Of a stretch of DNA of 7,643 bases, positions 1 through 6,156 are shown one piece after another. The notes under the pieces are model-generated. The model was given only the letters and a program-made list of their open reading frames with translations. It made no database searches and was not told the DNA's origin. The position numbers were made by a program, and so were the translations under genes. Source of the stretch: Cyanobacteria bacterium UBA2566 (GTDB taxonomy: Bacteria; Cyanobacteriota; Cyanobacteriia; Cyanobacteriales; Desertifilaceae); the NCBI GenBank assembly GCA_002340255.1, contig DDLS01000131.1, positions 1 to 7,643 of the forward strand. The letters run 5' to 3'. Positions within the stretch are counted from its first letter, which is position 1. Each line of letters starts with the position of its first letter.

Positions 1-81
1 TCAACCCATTTTTCTGATAAAGCAACGAATCAATCATAGCGCCTAGCCCTAGGGAATCAGCAATCGTTATGAGAAAGAAGA

Positions 82-169
82 CGGAGAGGAAGGGATTCGA
101 ACCCCCGAACAGCTATTAACTGTTAACACATTTCGAGTGTGCCGCATTCAACCACTCTGCCACCTCTCC
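82..169 (-). tRNA. tRNA-Ser, anticodon CGA (reads UCG)
   Basis: Read on the minus strand, the 88-nt sequence folds as a class II tRNA. The acceptor stem GGAGAGG (169-163) pairs with CCTCTCC (89-83), followed by discriminator G at 82. The anticodon stem GCACA/TGTGT closes the loop CTCGAAA, placing anticodon CGA at 135-133. A long variable arm AACAG/CTGTT, diagnostic of Ser or Leu type, follows. The T-loop is TTCGAAT. The G discriminator plus CGA fit serine. No CCA is encoded at the 3' end, so it must be added after transcription. It stands alone; I see no second tRNA. Confidence 0.96.
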
Positions 170-178
170 AAGGGTTAT

Positions 179-207
179 ATTTTATGGATCTTAACATAAA
201 GTGGCAA
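179..207 (-). promoter_or_regulatory. Probable sigma-70-type promoter of tRNA-Ser
   Basis: On the minus strand TTGCCA (207-202) serves as a -35 box, followed by exactly 17 nt and TAAAAT (184-179) as a -10 box. The -10 box ends 9 nt before the first base of the tRNA, so transcription would start 2-3 nt upstream of the mature 5' end. Both hexamers differ from consensus at one or two positions. The assignment rests on position and spacing only. Confidence 0.55.
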
Positions 208-230
208 GATCGATCCAAAATTCGTACAAT
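202..230 (+). promoter_or_regulatory. Possible divergent promoter for the broken gene at 321
   Basis: On the plus strand TGGCAA (202-207) lies 17 nt upstream of TACAAT (225-230). The -35 match is poor, but the -10 matches TATAAT at five of six positions. The -35 hexamer is the same DNA as that of the tRNA promoter on the other strand, so the two would be back to back. It would give a leader of roughly 85 nt with two HIP1 octamers before the AGGAGG at 308. Weak and inferential. Confidence 0.25.
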
Positions 231-307
231 CAGTTACTTAAAAGCAGGCGATCGCCGATTATAGTCAAGTCTATCCGCTATTGAAGCGCGATCGCACCCT
301 AAGATTC

Positions 308-313
308 AGGAGG
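308..313 (+). promoter_or_regulatory. Strong Shine-Dalgarno site deciding the GTG start at 321
   Basis: A perfect AGGAGG sits 7 nt upstream of the GTG at 321-323. It is the only strong ribosome binding site in this part of the window. Today that GTG opens a frame of only 14 codons that ends in TAA inside the inserted element. Its value is in marking the original start of the gene now split by the element at 331-443. Confidence 0.6.
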
Positions 314-320
314 AGAGCCG

Positions 321-777
321 GTGAATTATATAGTTATTTTAATTAAGGATGGGACACAACGGTAAGAGCAAATGGCGTTTACTCCTACAGTCGTTCGAGT
401 TGTAAACCCATCATGATTGTCCCAATCTTAATTAAAACGACTATACCTTTAACATTTGGGGGGTTTCACCCATCTTACATTTCTTCAATCATCAACAAGA
501 GAGAGCCATAGACGATCCTCGCAAAGGTGCTGAGTATGTTGCAACTTATGAATGTACCCTAGACGCATTTCTGCAATCTGTCGAACCCGTGCCTCCCTCT
601 AGGGGTTGGGAATTGGATGAAGTTGTCGATACTGTTATCCATTACTGGATGAACAACGCCGAAGGGATTCAGCATTGGAAAGAGTGTTTAGATCGGGCGG
701 GCAATGATAACCTACTAGTGGCTAGACTAGCGGATGTAAAAGCTTTAAAAGCTGAATTTGATGCTTTACTCGGTTAG
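321..777 (+). pseudogene. Small unknown gene split by a MITE-like insertion
   Basis: From the GTG at 321 the frame reads Met-Asn-Tyr and then enters an inverted-repeat element. On the far side an open frame runs from ACC at 445 to the TAG at 775-777. Removing the element with one copy of the flanking TA joins TAT to ACC in the same frame. The result is a 113-codon gene starting MNYTFNIWGVSPILHFFN and ending KALKAEFDALLG. As it stands the downstream part has an in-frame TAA at 433, inside the element, and no ATG at its beginning. The first GTG available is at 589 (62 codons, no clear ribosome site), so I call it inactivated. The restored product is soluble, Trp-rich and acidic, with a helical C-terminal third. 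I do not recognise the family. The clean frame restoration supports a recent insertion. Confidence 0.7.
331..443 (+). mobile_element. MITE-like non-autonomous element with TA target duplication
   Basis: The ends form an imperfect inverted repeat. The left arm 331-356 begins TAGTTATTTTAATTAAGG; the right arm 418-443, read on the minus strand, begins TAGTCGTTTTAATTAAGA. By eye the arms agree at about 22 of 26 positions. The element is flanked on both sides by TA (329-330 and 444-445), the target duplicated by IS630/Tc1-mariner transposases. The ~61-bp core between the arms encodes no transposase, so it would depend on an enzyme supplied elsewhere. Assignment to IS630 is inferred from the TA duplication and the lack of coding capacity. 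The element's strand is arbitrary. Removing it restores the interrupted reading frame, which is strong independent support for its exact limits. Confidence 0.72.
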
Positions 778-851
778 CACTAGGCAAAAGGCAATCGGGA
801 AAACTGAATTTTACCCTTTCCTTGAATCGTCCATAACCAGTGAGTTTAACC

Positions 852-1004
852 ATGTCCTTCAAACGTCGATATATATTCAGTAGCATTCTACTATTAGCCA
901 CGATCCTTTTATTATTGAATCGACCATTCAACGTTGTGGGGATGGCTGGACTCACTACTTTTTGTTTAGCCTATTTTACGAAGGGAATGAGACGCTTTTC
1001 TTAG
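852..1004 (+). CDS. Small hydrophobic membrane peptide, 50 aa, unknown function
   Basis: An ATG at 852 opens a 50-codon frame ending in TAG at 1002-1004. The product starts MSFKRRY, a basic cytoplasmic-type N-terminus. A very hydrophobic stretch (residues about 8-22, SSILLLATILLLL) follows, then a short polar turn NRPFN. A second apolar segment (about 28-42) leads to the basic end KGMRRFS. Both ends are positive, so a two-helix hairpin with both termini in the cytoplasm is the likely topology. The gene lies 74 bp after the broken gene at 321-777 on the same strand. Upstream there is only a weak ribosome site (AGTGAG). The opposite strand also has an open frame here, but its product shows no comparable pattern. 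I recognise no family. Moderate confidence that it is real. Confidence 0.45.
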   Translation: MSFKRRYIFSSILLLATILLLLNRPFNVVGMAGLTTFCLAYFTKGMRRFS

Positions 1005-1096
1005 AGCCTATTTATAAAGAGAGAATAAAGGAAAAACCCGAAGAGAAGAGCGATCGGTAAAGTGGTAGTACCGTGTTTTCTCTTGTTCCATATAAA

Positions 1097-1204
1097 ATGA
1101 AATTAAGATATCCTAGTAACTTAACTGAGCAACAGTGGGCAATTATTCGTCCTCTCATTCCCAATGCTAAAACGAGTGGAAGACCACAAACTATCGAGAT
1201 GAGG
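1097..1204 (+). pseudogene. IS5-family transposase, N-terminal fragment only
   Basis: From ATG 1097 the frame reads MKLRYPSNLTEQQWAIIRPL, then IPNAKTSGRPQTIEMR. This is the characteristic start of IS5-family (DUF4096-type) transposases, where a 'YPS(D/N)LT..(E/Q)W..I.PL(I/L)P' stretch precedes a 'GRP.T.(D/E)MR' motif. Similarity stops after the MR at 1204. The frame then runs nine unrelated codons to TGA at 1232-1234, antisense to the neighbouring kinase remnant. The helix-turn-helix continuation and the whole DDE catalytic domain are missing, so it cannot encode a working enzyme. Part of the IS left end probably survives in the ~90 bp before the ATG, but with no right end present the terminal repeat cannot be placed. 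Confidence 0.8.
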
Positions 1205-1213
1205 GCTAAAGGT

Positions 1214-1474
1214 GAAGGGCGGATCTTCAGTTGAACTGGTAATTATTTGTCCTTGGCGATCGACGATCGTAATTCGACAGCCTTCACAGAGAGTACGGGA
1301 TTGGAGAAAGGTTTGGATATGTTTTAAGTCTAAATTGACTGAAAAGATCCCCTGGAGTTTTTGGTTTTGATCGTAAAACACCGTAACCAGTTGTAGGACA
1401 AAAGGGACAATTAGAACGGTTCGTAAAGGCAAATATTTGAGGAGTCTCTTCCAATTGGAGAACGGTGATTTCAT
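1214..1474 (-). pseudogene. Decayed paralogue of the adjacent Cache-type hybrid histidine kinase
   Basis: From ATG 1474 the product starts MKSPFSNWKRLLKYLPLR, then TVLIVPFVLQLV, matching the N-terminus of the kinase next door (20 of 30 identical by hand alignment). After residue 32 it jumps to FYDQNQKLQGIFSVNL, matching intact residues 210 onward (35 of 55 identical through DPPF). An in-frame block equal to intact residues ~34-209, most of the Cache sensor, is therefore missing. Homology stops at 1214. The open frame continues to 1121 only by reading the IS5 fragment backwards. HAMP, PAS, kinase and receiver parts are absent. The start is 46 bp behind the stop of the intact kinase, so this is a tandem duplicate that decayed. 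Any product would be a membrane-anchored stub without signalling domains. Confidence 0.85.
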
Positions 1475-1520
1475 TGAGGTAAACGCATGATTTTATAACA
1501 AAAGAAACGAGAGGGCCTAA

Positions 1521-4500
1521 TTATCCACTATTTTGGCAATGACTTTTAGCGTTTTCAACCCAATCCAGAATCTTTTGAAAATCAAAGTTATCCACTAACT
1601 CTTGCAAATAGTTAGCGATTTTCTGCTGTTCAGTTCCTAATTTATCGATCGCTTCATCCATCTCATCAGGCATTCCCATCATTACTGCATATTCTAATTT
1701 TTCCAGCCATTGAATAGAAAGGGTTGCTAGATCTTGCTTGTTTAAAATATCTGGAAAAGATGGGATGAATTCTTGTTGTTCCTGATAAATGAATTGAACG
1801 CCCAAATACTGTTCTAAAATTTTGCTAATCTCAACAGGCAGGAACGGTTTAGCAATGATATGATCGCAGCCAGCAACCCGCACCGCTTCTCTCTGATGAT
1901 CGAAGGCACTAGCGGTGATGGCAACGATCAGAGGAGGATTATCTTGTGCCTGCTCTTTAATAACCTTGGTGGCTTGTTCTCCACTCATATTGGGCATCCG
2001 AATATCCATAAAAATGAGATGAGGTTGCCAAGTTTTCCATTGGTTTATTGCGTCTTCTCCATCCAAAGCTTCCTGTACTTCAAACCCCCAATCTTCTAGG
2101 AGAGAAACTAACAAAAGTCGATTGCTTTGACGATCGTCAGCGACTAAAATCCGGAATTTAGACTGATCGGCAGCTAACTGTATAACCTGCGTTGAGGAGA
2201 GGGAATCAGGCGTTGGCAGATCGACTACGTCCTGAAGATTGAGTTCAAACTGAAACTGAGCGCCTTTACCGAGATCGCTTTCAACTGTTAACGTTGAGCC
2301 AAGCATCTGTACAAATTTTTGACTGAGGGCTAACCCTAAACCTGTTCCTTCTTGACTATGACGACCACTTTCTGTTTGCACAAAGGGTTGAAACAGGTGT
2401 TCGAGTTCGTCAGGGGCAATTCCCACGCCTGTATCAGTAACGGTGAATTGAATTTGTTGAGTAGAGATTTTGTTTACGGTCAAACTCACTAACCCCACAG
2501 AAGTGAATTTGATGGCATTATTGAGCAGATTCACTAAAATTTGCTTTAATTTTATCCCATCCGTTTGAATCACTACAGGAACATCGAGGGCTAGATTAAT
2601 AGAGAAGTGTAAGTCTTTGGCTGTGGCTTTCAAGTCAAACAGAATACGAATTTCTTCAATGAGGTGATGAAGATTGACAGAACTCATGTCTAAGGTTAAA
2701 CGTCCAGCTTCAATTTTGGAGAAATCAAGAATTTGATTAATCAGACTGAGTAAATAGGTTCCACTTTGGTTAATCAGGTGCAGATAGTGGCGGTCTTCTT
2801 TGCTGAGGTGGGGGCTATTTTGTAAGAGGGCAGGATAACCGAGAATGGCGTTGAGGGGAGTACGCAATTCGTGACTCATATTGGCGATGAATTCACTTTT
2901 GGCTTGGTTTGCTTTTTCGGCGGCTTGTTTGGCTTTTTCGAGTTCTTTATTGGTGTGATGGAGTTCTCTGGTACGATCGCTCACTTGTTGTTCTAGGATT
3001 TGGTTATAATGTTTCAACAGGTCTTCGGCTTGTTTGCGATCGCTGATATCTTGAAAGAGATTAATGGCATAGATCACCTCTCCCTCTAGGTTGTGAATGG
3101 GAGCAGCGTGGACTTCTAGGGGAATTCTCTCCCCATCGATTCTCAGTTCTAAGTCGTCGGCGTGGGCTTGTTCTCCCTGAATGGCAAGCACTAGAGGCAG
3201 TTGCTCTAAAGGATAGAGCATGGAGGTTCCTACTTGATAAACCTGGTAGGCTTGGTTGATCTGATCGAGGGAAGCCTCTGGAGTCTTTCCTCGTAAAATC
3301 TCTTGGCCTTTGGGGTTAATTAAAATCAGTTTTCCTTGGGGATTAAATACTACCACACCCAAAGGTAAGCTGTTAATAATCAGGGTGAGTTCATGTTCTT
3401 TTTCAGCAATAGTACGGAAGGACGTTTTCAGTTGCTGCTGCATCTGACTAAAGCTATCAGTCAAGCGATGAACCACACCAATACCCGTTATCATCACAGG
3501 AGTCTCTAGATTTCCGGAGGCAATTTGTTGGCTACTGTTGTGTAAGCGAACCAGAGGATAGATAATCCAATGGGCGGTGACTAAACCGAAACCAATGGAT
3601 AAAACGAGAGCTAAGATACAGAGGGCAATGGTTCGGTTGATATTCGCTTGAATTTGGCCCATAAATTCAGTTTCAGGCACAATCATCCCGAACTGCCAAT
3701 CCTTGGGTAGTTCGAGACTAAATAGATTACCTTGAATATTTTTCTGTTGTTCTGAAATCGTCAGTTCTGCGAGGTAAACGATATACTTTTGCGGACTTTC
3801 TCCGGATGGGGTGAGGGTTAAGTGATGATAGATAGACTGTCCCGGCTGAATCGGACTATGGTGTTCTAAATTCGCTCCCACAGCCGCTACAATTGGATCG
3901 CTACTCTGGCTGGGAGCCACGCGCTTAAAGATTTGCGTTGGTGTTGATTCGGTCGTATCTACGGTGACTTGAAAGGGGGGATCGGCGGTGGAACTGGCGA
4001 TCAGCTTCCCTTGGCGATCGAGGACGATCATCCGACAACCCTCACAGATGGGTAGAGATTGAAGAAATTGTTGCAGGCCTTTTAAACTTAAGTTAACGGA
4101 AAATACACCCCTGAGTTCTTGGTTTTCGCTGTAGAAGGGGGCATAAGCATTAATGGCAAGTACGGGATCTTTTCCGATCTGAAAGGGTTCTGTCCAACCG
4201 GGGGCGCGATCGCTCTCTGCTGCTTTGTACCAAGGTCGCTCCTGTACGGGGAAAGGATACAATACTTCTAGGTTTTCTTGGCGATCGCCTTCTTCGCTAA
4301 TAAAATCGACAATAAATTCATTCAGTTTCTCTGGGTTAGAATACCCCAATTCTACCCTTCCCGGTTGAATCGTACTACGGTGAACCACACGAAACTGTCC
4401 TTCGGGTAACCCTAACATTAGGGTTGTGACTGAGGGAAATTGGTTTAATTGCACCAAGAAGTGTTGCACAATCTCTTCTAGGTTATCGAGATCGAGTTGA

Positions 4501-4763
4501 TTGTGCTTGAGAGCATCTCTATTGATTCGGTTAATTTGGAATAAGGTCGAGAGTTCACTTAAGAGATAGAGCTTAACTTTGGAGGCTCGATCTTCCATTA
4601 ATTCTTCAGCCAGATGATCGATACTCTTTTGGGCACTCTGATAGGATAAATAACCCACTAATCCAACGGTAACTACTAATTGCAGAACAAACGGCAAAAT
4701 TAACACCGCTCGTAAAGGCAACCGTTGCAGCAATTGAGACCAGCGATTATATGGGGACATCAT
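1521..4763 (-). CDS. Membrane-bound hybrid sensor histidine kinase (dCache-HAMP-PAS-HisKA-HATPase-REC)
   Basis: This 1080-residue inner-membrane kinase should sense an external ligand, autophosphorylate on His and pass phosphate to its own receiver. In order: TM helix ~19-41; periplasmic double-Cache region ~42-375 with a RPWYKAA motif at 176; TM helix ~377-402; HAMP ~400-453; PAS/PAC ~456-580; coiled coil ~575-622; HisKA with SHELRTP and phospho-His631; HATPase with N box NNAIKF (Asn749), G1 DTGVG (777-781) and G2 GTGLGL (806-811); receiver with acidic pair D876/D877, phospho-acceptor D920 in FMDIRMP, T950 and K972. All catalytic residues are present. The tail ~1000-1074 resembles the helical end of many cyanobacterial hybrid kinases but lacks an HPt histidine, so a separate phosphotransfer partner is likely. 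A CEGC pair (C240, C243) sits in the sensor. Two ATGs in tandem (4763, 4760) share the start; no clear ribosome site. The ligand is unknown. Confidence 0.95.
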   Translation of the reverse strand: MMSPYNRWSQLLQRLPLRAVLILPFVLQLVVTVGLVGYLSYQSAQKSIDHLAEELMEDRASKVKLYLLSELSTLFQINRINRDALKHNQLDLDNLEEIVQHFLVQLNQFPSVTTLMLGLPEGQFRVVHRSTIQPGRVELGYSNPEKLNEFIVDFISEEGDRQENLEVLYPFPVQERPWYKAAESDRAPGWTEPFQIGKDPVLAINAYAPFYSENQELRGVFSVNLSLKGLQQFLQSLPICEGCRMIVLDRQGKLIASSTADPPFQVTVDTTESTPTQIFKRVAPSQSSDPIVAAVGANLEHHSPIQPGQSIYHHLTLTPSGESPQKYIVYLAELTISEQQKNIQGNLFSLELPKDWQFGMIVPETEFMGQIQANINRTIALCILALVLSIGFGLVTAHWIIYPLVRLHNSSQQIASGNLETPVMITGIGVVHRLTDSFSQMQQQLKTSFRTIAEKEHELTLIINSLPLGVVVFNPQGKLILINPKGQEILRGKTPEASLDQINQAYQVYQVGTSMLYPLEQLPLVLAIQGEQAHADDLELRIDGERIPLEVHAAPIHNLEGEVIYAINLFQDISDRKQAEDLLKHYNQILEQQVSDRTRELHHTNKELEKAKQAAEKANQAKSEFIANMSHELRTPLNAILGYPALLQNSPHLSKEDRHYLHLINQSGTYLLSLINQILDFSKIEAGRLTLDMSSVNLHHLIEEIRILFDLKATAKDLHFSINLALDVPVVIQTDGIKLKQILVNLLNNAIKFTSVGLVSLTVNKISTQQIQFTVTDTGVGIAPDELEHLFQPFVQTESGRHSQEGTGLGLALSQKFVQMLGSTLTVESDLGKGAQFQFELNLQDVVDLPTPDSLSSTQVIQLAADQSKFRILVADDRQSNRLLLVSLLEDWGFEVQEALDGEDAINQWKTWQPHLIFMDIRMPNMSGEQATKVIKEQAQDNPPLIVAITASAFDHQREAVRVAGCDHIIAKPFLPVEISKILEQYLGVQFIYQEQQEFIPSFPDILNKQDLATLSIQWLEKLEYAVMMGMPDEMDEAIDKLGTEQQKIANYLQELVDNFDFQKILDWVENAKSHCQNSG

Positions 4764-4775
4764 AAACTAAGGTTA

Positions 4776-4860
4776 GATAGTTGGCTATCAATGCAGATGA
4801 GCAAGCTGGTTAATCTATATCGACCAATATACAGACAGATAACCTAGCTTCCTATCTGCA
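4776..4860 (-). promoter_or_regulatory. Leader of the kinase gene with two inverted repeats
   Basis: The 131-bp gap between the epimerase stop and the kinase start holds a long imperfect inverted repeat. The left arm is 4792-4814 and the right arm about 4840-4860 (TGCAGAT/ATCTGCA outer, AAGCT/AGCTT and GGTTA/TAACC inner, with small bulges). A short perfect hairpin GATAG-CCAA-CTATC lies at 4789-4776, ending 12 nt before the ATG. No T-tract follows, so it does not look like a simple terminator. It could be an operator, an mRNA 5' structure or a Rho-type boundary. The inverted repeats are visible; the role is inferred. Confidence 0.35.
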
Positions 4861-4894
4861 ATCGATGTAATTATCTTATCATTTCGTCCTAGAG

Positions 4895-5803
4895 CTATTG
4901 GAGAACTTTTTTTAAAGCTTCTTTCGGATTTGGATGTTGAAATTTAAACCCAGAATCCAAGGTTTTTTTCGGTAATACTTTTTGTCCTTCCAGTACTACT
5001 TTTGCCCCATCTCCCAAGAGAGCATCTAAAACAAAACTGGGTACAGGTAACCAACTGGGTCGATTCAGGATATTGCCCATAATTGAGGCCAGATCGTTCA
5101 TACGAATTGGGTTGGGAGCAGTGGCATTAAATGTACCTTGCATTTGCGGTTGACGCAGGGCAAACAGGATTAAATTGACCAGATCGTTAATATGTATCCA
5201 CGAGAACCATTGTTGGCCGCTACCAATGGGCCCCCCCGCAAACATTTTAAAGGGGGGAATCATTTTGGCGATCGCCCCCCCATCTCCCATCACAATCCCA
5301 AATCGTAAGATGACAGACCTTACCCCATGCTGGCTCACGGCTTGGGCACTCTGTTCCCATTCCACACACAATTGTGCTAGAAAATCATCTCCAGCAGGGG
5401 AAGTTTCATCAAACTCGGCGGTTTCACTGGTTCCGTAATATCCGATTGCTGAAGTATTCACCAATACTTGAGGTTTCGGATCGGCCGCAGCGATCGCTTC
5501 GACAATTTTTTCAGTCCCCAGAATCCGACTATCGCGCAAGATTTGCTTACGTTCTGCTGTCCATCGTTCTTCAGCAATAGGTGCGCCGGCTAAATTAACA
5601 ACTCCATTACATCCAGAGATTTGACGCTGCCATTCTCCCCCTGTAGTCATAGAATAACCGACGATTTCAACCCCAGAGGGCCATATGCGTTTTGCCTTAT
5701 CCGGATTACGAGTCAAAACTAAAACTTGCTCTTTTTCGGCAATTAACTGTTGTACTAAGGCTCGACCAACAAATCCGGTTGCCCCTGTAACTGCTATTTT
5801 CAT
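4895..5803 (-). CDS. TIGR01777/SDR39U1-type epimerase-family protein
   Basis: A 302-residue atypical short-chain dehydrogenase. The N-terminal Rossmann motif TGATGFVG (residues 6-13) and R32 after the second strand indicate NAD(P) binding, with R32 favouring NADP. NLAGAPI (70-76) and NTSAIGYYG (116-124) are family signatures; the usual YxxxK pair is not obvious, as is normal here. RFGIVMG (167-173), SWIHINDLV (201-209) and FNATAPNP (225-232) follow. The C-terminal DUF1731-like part (~248-300, RPSWLPVP...VLEGQKVLPKK) completes the family at normal length. Cyanobacterial and plastid relatives (the cyanobacterial SulA-like protein and plant GIANT CHLOROPLAST 1) have been linked to cell or plastid division. 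Whether this copy does that, or acts on a small metabolite, cannot be told from sequence. It is co-directional with the kinase, 131 bp upstream of it, and probably has its own promoter. Confidence 0.93.
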   Translation of the reverse strand: MKIAVTGATGFVGRALVQQLIAEKEQVLVLTRNPDKAKRIWPSGVEIVGYSMTTGGEWQRQISGCNGVVNLAGAPIAEERWTAERKQILRDSRILGTEKIVEAIAAADPKPQVLVNTSAIGYYGTSETAEFDETSPAGDDFLAQLCVEWEQSAQAVSQHGVRSVILRFGIVMGDGGAIAKMIPPFKMFAGGPIGSGQQWFSWIHINDLVNLILFALRQPQMQGTFNATAPNPIRMNDLASIMGNILNRPSWLPVPSFVLDALLGDGAKVVLEGQKVLPKKTLDSGFKFQHPNPKEALKKVLQ

Positions 5804-5851
5804 GGGATTGAATGTAGACTTAATAACATTTAATGATGTTCCAGTTTAGTT

Positions 5852-5880
5852 ATTGTAGTTCAATCCGCGCGATTCTTGAA
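5852..5880 (-). promoter_or_regulatory. Possible promoter of the epimerase gene
   Basis: On the minus strand TACAAT (5857-5852) matches the -10 consensus at five of six positions. TTCAAG (5880-5875), 17 nt upstream, is a poor -35 box. Transcription from here would give a leader of about 40 nt. An 8-bp perfect inverted repeat, GGATTGAA (5805-5812) and TTCAATCC (5859-5866), spans that leader and touches both the start codon region and the promoter spacer. Candidate only. Confidence 0.35.
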
Positions 5881-6020
5881 GACATAGGCAGAATAAACAC
5901 CCCTAAAATTACGTGATTTTCAGGCGATCGATTTAGGGATAAGTTGGGAAGGCTGGCAAAAAGTTTGGGACTAAATTTAAAGAACAGACAAAGTTGAGGA
6001 AAGGTTAAAAACCGTAAAAT

Positions 6021-6048
6021 AGCGGAAGACAGAGGTACATCTACCGCT
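6021..6048. repeat. Hairpin-forming inverted repeat
   Basis: AGCGG-A-AGA (6021-6029) pairs with TCT-A-CCGCT (6040-6048), nine positions with one A-A mismatch around a 10-nt loop. On the minus strand it is followed by a T-rich run (ATTTTACGGTTTTTAACC), which resembles a weak intrinsic terminator, though no gene reads into it from the right on that strand in this gap. It could equally be part of the 5' leader of the gene at 6157. Confidence 0.3.
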
Positions 6049-6156
6049 TAAAATAGGTATTATTCAACCTAAATTCCTGAATCAATTTCAGTCAATTTCA
6101 GTTTGTACGAGAGGAGTGAGATATCAAAAATCTACAAATCCAGGGGACTCAACCTT

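Larger units (their letters stand above)
5804..6156. other. Gene-free intergenic region between divergent genes
   Basis: About 350 bp separate the epimerase start and the small secreted-peptide gene. I find no convincing coding frame (the longest candidate is 27 codons and unremarkable) and no RNA gene I recognise. It holds a 7-bp perfect inverted repeat CCCTAAA/TTTAGGG (5901-5907, 5932-5938). There is also a hairpin at 6021-6048 with nine-base arms and one mismatch, and a 10-bp tandem duplication TCAATTTCAG near 6083-6102. The epimerase promoter candidate lies at its left end, and the promoter of the right-hand gene must lie in it, but I cannot place that one. Confidence 0.5.

Noticed and set aside
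1..37. Minus-strand ATG at 37 opening a frame (MIDSLLYQKNGL) that runs off the left edge
   Set aside because: Only 12 codons are visible and there is no clear ribosome site. It may be the start of a real gene, but the window cannot support it.
349..405. 18-codon frame MGHNGKSKWRLLLQSFEL inside the MITE
   Set aside because: Too short, unlike any transposase start I know, and entirely within the non-coding core of the element.
722..955. 77-codon open frame on the minus strand
   Set aside because: It overlaps the end of the broken gene and the 50-codon membrane peptide on the plus strand, and its product has no recognisable domain or hydrophobic pattern.
1121..1213. C-terminal ~30 residues of the open frame of the kinase remnant
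   Set aside because: They are the IS5 transposase fragment read backwards, not kinase sequence.
1860..2099. 79-codon plus-strand frame
   Set aside because: It lies wholly inside the receiver-encoding part of the kinase gene on the other strand, so it is a shadow.
5175..5580. Two overlapping plus-strand frames
   Set aside because: Both are antisense to well-conserved parts of the epimerase gene.
6103..6156. Upstream extension of the 49-codon gene to 6103
   Set aside because: It would place a charged, non-signal stretch before the hydrophobic core; the ATG at 6157 has a better ribosome site and makes a normal signal peptide.
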